Below are positions 61,355-64,000 of a DNA stretch of 64,000 bases, in pieces; positions within the stretch are counted from its first letter, which is position 1, and each line of letters starts with the position of its first letter. The notes below the pieces were generated by a model that did no database searches, had not been told where the DNA came from, and was given only the letters and a program-made list of their open reading frames with translations. The DNA is taken from positions 124,001-188,000 of the forward strand of contig NC_020541.1 in NCBI RefSeq assembly GCF_000230695.2. Reading direction: 5' to 3'. Both the position numbers and the translations under genes were made by a program. The stretch comes from Rhodanobacter denitrificans (GTDB taxonomy: Bacteria > Pseudomonadota > Gammaproteobacteria > Xanthomonadales > Rhodanobacteraceae).

Positions 61355-63661
61355 ATGACCCGCCGTTTGATCCTGTTCGGCTGCGCGATTCTGGCGCTGG
61401 GCGGCGCCGGCTTCGTCCGTGCTGCCGCGCCGCCGGTGCCTGCGCTGTTGCCGCTGCCGGCGCAGCTGCACGTCGACGCCGGCCGCTTCACCGTCGATGC
61501 GCGCACGCCGATCGTGCTGGCCGACGATGCCGCCTCGACCCGGCGCACCGGCGCGTGGCTGGCCGGCCTGCTCGCGCACACCCGCGGCCTGCCGCTGCCG
61601 CTGCAACGCGGCGCGGCGACCACCGCACGCGCGATCGTGCTGCAACGCGATCCTGCTGCGCCGGTGGCGGACCGCGAGGGCTATGCGCTGGATATCACGC
61701 CGCAAGGCATCCGGGTCAGCGCGCGCGACGACGCCGGCCTGTTCTACGGCGCGGTAACCCTGTGGCAACTGCTCACGCCCGATGCGCAGCAGGGCGCGGT
61801 CGAGCTGCCGGCGCTGTCGATCCGCGACCAGCCGCGCTTCGCCTGGCGCGGGCTGATGCTGGATTCGGTGCGGCACTTCCAGAGCGTTGCCGAGATCGAG
61901 CGGTTGCTGGAGCAGATGGCCCAGCACAAGCTCAACACCTTCCACTGGCACCTCACCGACGACCAGGGCTGGCGCATCCAGATCAAGCGCTACCCCGAGC
62001 TCACCCGCATCGGCGCGTGGCGCACCTCGCCTGATGCCGGGCACGACGGCCAGCCGAGCCGCTACGGCGGCTACTACACCCAGGCGCAGATTCGCCGCAT
62101 CGTCGCCTACGCCGCCGCGCGCCACATCACCGTGGTGCCGGAGATCGACATGCCGGGCCACGCGCAGGCTGCGGTGGCCGCGTATCCGCGGTTCGGCGTC
62201 ACCGGCGCCCGTCCGCCGGTATCGGTCGACTGGGGTATCAACCCGTACCTGTACAACGTCGACGACGCCACCTTCACCTTCATCGAGAACGTGCTCGACG
62301 AAGTGATGGCGCTGTTCCCCTCGACCTACATCCACGTCGGTGGCGACGAGGCGATCAAGGACCAGTGGCAGGCCGCGCCGGCGGTGCAGGCGAAGATGCG
62401 CGCGCTCGGTATCGCCAGCGAAGACGCGCTGCAAGGCTGGTTCATCGGCCGCATCGGCCAGTACCTCGACAAGCATGGCCGCAAGCTGGTCGGCTGGGAC
62501 GAGATCCTCGATGGCGACAACCTGCCGGCTGATGCCACCGTGATGTCCTGGCGCGGTACCGACGGCGCGATCAAGGCGGCGATGATGGGCCACGACGTGG
62601 TGCTGTCGCCCGCCCCGCAGCTGTATTTCGATCACGTGCAGGGCGACCTCGCTGACGAGTACGCCGGCCGCCTCGGCGTGGAATCGCTGCAGAGCGTGTA
62701 CGCCTTCCCGACCGTGCCGGCCGTGCTGGGCGCGGCGCAGGCGAAGCACGTGCTGGGCGTGCAGGCCAACGTGTGGACCGAGCACATGCCCGCGTTCGCC
62801 CACGTGGAGCACGCCGTGTTCCCGCGGCTGGATGCGCTCAGCGAGGTGGCCTGGTCGCCAGCGACCGCGCTGAACTGGCCGGGCTTCCTCGCCCGTCTGC
62901 CGGTGCAGCTCGGGCGCTACCGCGCGCAGCACGTCAACGTGGCCGACAGCGCCTTCGCCGTGGAGATCGTCACCGAGCGCAACGTGGCGCTGGCCACCGG
63001 CCGCGCCACGGTGGCGCTGGCCAACCAGGCCGGCTTCGGCGTGATCCGCTACACCCTGGACGGCAGCGCGCCCACGGCCGACTCGCCGCGCTACGACGCG
63101 CCGCTGGTGCTGCAGCTGCCGGTCACCGTGCGGGCCGCCAGCTTCGCCGCCGACGGCAGCGCGCTGGCCGCCCCGCGCGAGCGCGTGCTCGATCGCGCCG
63201 GCCTGCTCGGCCTGCCCGGCGGCCTGCTGGCGAACTGCCCCGGCAGCGACTTCCGCCTGCGCCTGCAGCCCATGCCCGACGCGCCGAGCACCCAGCCGGT
63301 GTACGCGGTGAACGTGTTCGACGGCTGCCAGCTGTTCCCCGCCACGCGGATGGACGAGGTCGCCGCGATCCGCGTCGACGCGGTGCGGCTGCCGCGCAAC
63401 TTCGCCCTGGCGCACGAGGCGAAGCTGGTGGTGTCGCGCCCGCGCGCCACGCCGTTCGGCGAGCTGGTGGTGCATGCCGACAGCTGCGCTGGCGTGGTGC
63501 TGGCCAGCATGCCGCTGCCCGATCCCGCCCGCGGCGCGCGCCGCTTCACGCTGCAGGCCGAGCTGCCGGCGCAGCAGGGTGAACGCGCGCTGTGCCTGAT
63601 CTACACCGCGCCCACCGACGGGCCGCTGTACGCGATCGACCGCGTGGCGCTGGAGCCGTGA
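61355..63661 (+). CDS. GH20 beta-N-acetylhexosaminidase
   Basis: A 768-residue secreted glycosidase. Signal peptide about 1-23 (ending VRAA), a GH20b-type N-terminal domain (about 25-155; PLPAQLHVDAGRFTVDARTPIVL), then the GH20 barrel (about 160-500). The catalytic pair Asp331-Glu332 is in HVGGDEA, and HWHLTDDQGWRIQIKRYPELT and VVPEIDMPGHAQAA are hallmark segments. A C-terminal chitobiase-like domain (RYTLDGSAPTADSPRY) and a further beta-rich domain follow. It frees GlcNAc from chito-oligosaccharides in the periplasm. Start at ATG 61355 with GGAGA upstream. A palindromic repeat separates it from nagX. Confidence 0.95.
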   Translation: MTRRLILFGCAILALGGAGFVRAAAPPVPALLPLPAQLHVDAGRFTVDARTPIVLADDAASTRRTGAWLAGLLAHTRGLPLPLQRGAATTARAIVLQRDPAAPVADREGYALDITPQGIRVSARDDAGLFYGAVTLWQLLTPDAQQGAVELPALSIRDQPRFAWRGLMLDSVRHFQSVAEIERLLEQMAQHKLNTFHWHLTDDQGWRIQIKRYPELTRIGAWRTSPDAGHDGQPSRYGGYYTQAQIRRIVAYAAARHITVVPEIDMPGHAQAAVAAYPRFGVTGARPPVSVDWGINPYLYNVDDATFTFIENVLDEVMALFPSTYIHVGGDEAIKDQWQAAPAVQAKMRALGIASEDALQGWFIGRIGQYLDKHGRKLVGWDEILDGDNLPADATVMSWRGTDGAIKAAMMGHDVVLSPAPQLYFDHVQGDLADEYAGRLGVESLQSVYAFPTVPAVLGAAQAKHVLGVQANVWTEHMPAFAHVEHAVFPRLDALSEVAWSPATALNWPGFLARLPVQLGRYRAQHVNVADSAFAVEIVTERNVALATGRATVALANQAGFGVIRYTLDGSAPTADSPRYDAPLVLQLPVTVRAASFAADGSALAAPRERVLDRAGLLGLPGGLLANCPGSDFRLRLQPMPDAPSTQPVYAVNVFDGCQLFPATRMDEVAAIRVDAVRLPRNFALAHEAKLVVSRPRATPFGELVVHADSCAGVVLASMPLPDPARGARRFTLQAELPAQQGERALCLIYTAPTDGPLYAIDRVALEP

Positions 63662-63687
63662 GTCGCGCCGTGCAGGCGGGCTCGGCT

Positions 63688-63793
63688 TGCTCCCTCCCCT
63701 GCTTGCAGGGGAGGGCCGGGGAGGGGTTCGCTTTTGATCTTTCCGGCGACCCCGAGCAACCCCCTCCCTGCCTCCCCCTTGCAGGGGGAGGTG
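63688..63793 (+). repeat. Palindromic intercistronic repeat, copy C (between GH20 and nagX)
   Basis: The element of 6261-6376 and 39280-39386 in inverse orientation on the map, but the same orientation relative to transcription: GCTCCCTCCCCTGC/GCAGGGGAGGG, GGGGTTCGCTTTTGATCTT, then CCCCCTCCC and CTCCCCCTTGCAGGGGGAG. It starts 27 nt after the GH20 stop and ends 28 nt before the next ATG. Confidence 0.85.
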
Positions 63794-63821
63794 TTCCCGC
63801 TCTTTTGTGCCTACTCGCTGC

Positions 63822-64000
63822 ATGAAGCGCCTCGCCTCGCTCGACGCCCTGCGCGGCTGCACCGTGGCGGCGATGCTGCTGGTCAACGATCCCGGCGACT
63901 GGGGGCACGTCTACTGGCCGCTGGAGCACGCCGCGTGGCACGGCTGCACGCCGACCGATCTGGTGTTTCCGTTCTTCCTGTTCGTGGTCGGTGTATCGGT
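63822..64000 (+). CDS. nagX: NagX-like membrane acyltransferase, 3' end beyond the window
   Basis: Only the first 59 codons are present. The sequence begins [31 protein letters not shown] and continues [21 protein letters not shown]. This is the N terminus of the DUF5009/heparan-alpha-glucosaminide N-acetyltransferase-like family, with the first two membrane helices. In Xanthomonadales NagX belongs to the GlcNAc regulon and lies beside hexosaminidase genes, as here. Its exact reaction is not established. Confidence 0.82.
   Translation, partial: MKRLASLDALRGCTVAAMLLVNDPGDWGHVYWPLEHAAWHGCTPTDLVFPFFLFVVGVS

Noticed and set aside
1..64000. tRNA, rRNA, CRISPR, transposase or phage genes
   Set aside because: I looked along both strands and found no convincing case. 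The only repeats are short palindromic elements in gene gaps.

Overview
The window is about 64 kb of GC-rich, densely coding DNA from what looks like a gammaproteobacterium of the Xanthomonadales/Lysobacterales, most likely Rhodanobacteraceae (Rhodanobacter- or Dyella-like). This rests on gene content and is an inference: a zwf-pgl-edd-eda operon, a NagQ/NagR/NagP/NagX-type GlcNAc system, several TonB-dependent receptors (TBDRs), and short GC-rich palindromic repeats between genes. I saw no rRNA, tRNA, CRISPR array, transposase or prophage gene. The first gene (S9 peptidase) and the last (NagX-like) run off the window edges.

Layout. 0-5.5 kb: S9 peptidase, a small lipoprotein, a DUF4142 plus cupredoxin pair, folE, an ECF sigma factor and a thioredoxin-like membrane protein. 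Three matching promoter-like motifs tie the sigma factor, folE and probably DUF4142-cupredoxin into one small regulon. 5.6-13.8 kb: zwf-pgl-edd-eda (glucose to Entner-Doudoroff pathway) on the minus strand, divergent from a GntR/UTRA regulator, nagB-II and nagA. 13.9-22.3 kb: a TBDR followed by three tandem paralogous TPR-sulfotransferases, the least understood system here. 22.7-24.9 kb: cobalamin riboswitch and btuB. 25-31.6 kb: two tandem RND pump subunits, each preceded by the same leader block and a short ORF overlapping the pump start codon. 31.6-37.7 kb: an MFS exporter, an unknown membrane protein, an M16 protease pair and a PagL-like lipid A deacylase. 37.7-42.8 kb: a marR-outer membrane factor-emrA-emrB multidrug efflux operon with a palindromic operator. 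43-51.8 kb: an XRE regulator, then a sulfide module (sqr, DUF2892, DUF302, adaptor, RND pump) divergent from a BigR/SqrR-like repressor and a persulfide dioxygenase. 51.8-54.4 kb: a DMT transporter and an S10 peptidase. 54.4-64 kb: a second GlcNAc/chitin block (LacI regulator, NagP-like permease, glucokinase/NagK-II, TBDR, GH20 hexosaminidase, NagX), with two LacI-type palindromes sitting on the -35 boxes of divergent promoters.

How it fits together. The two GlcNAc blocks describe a complete route: a TBDR imports chito-oligosaccharides, the GH20 enzyme releases GlcNAc, NagP carries it in, a kinase phosphorylates it, and NagA and NagB-II feed it to central metabolism. The Entner-Doudoroff operon handles glucose. 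The sulfide block would oxidise sulfide to persulfide and then to sulfite, under a thiol-sensing repressor. Two families of palindromic elements sit inside operon gaps, always in the same orientation relative to transcription.
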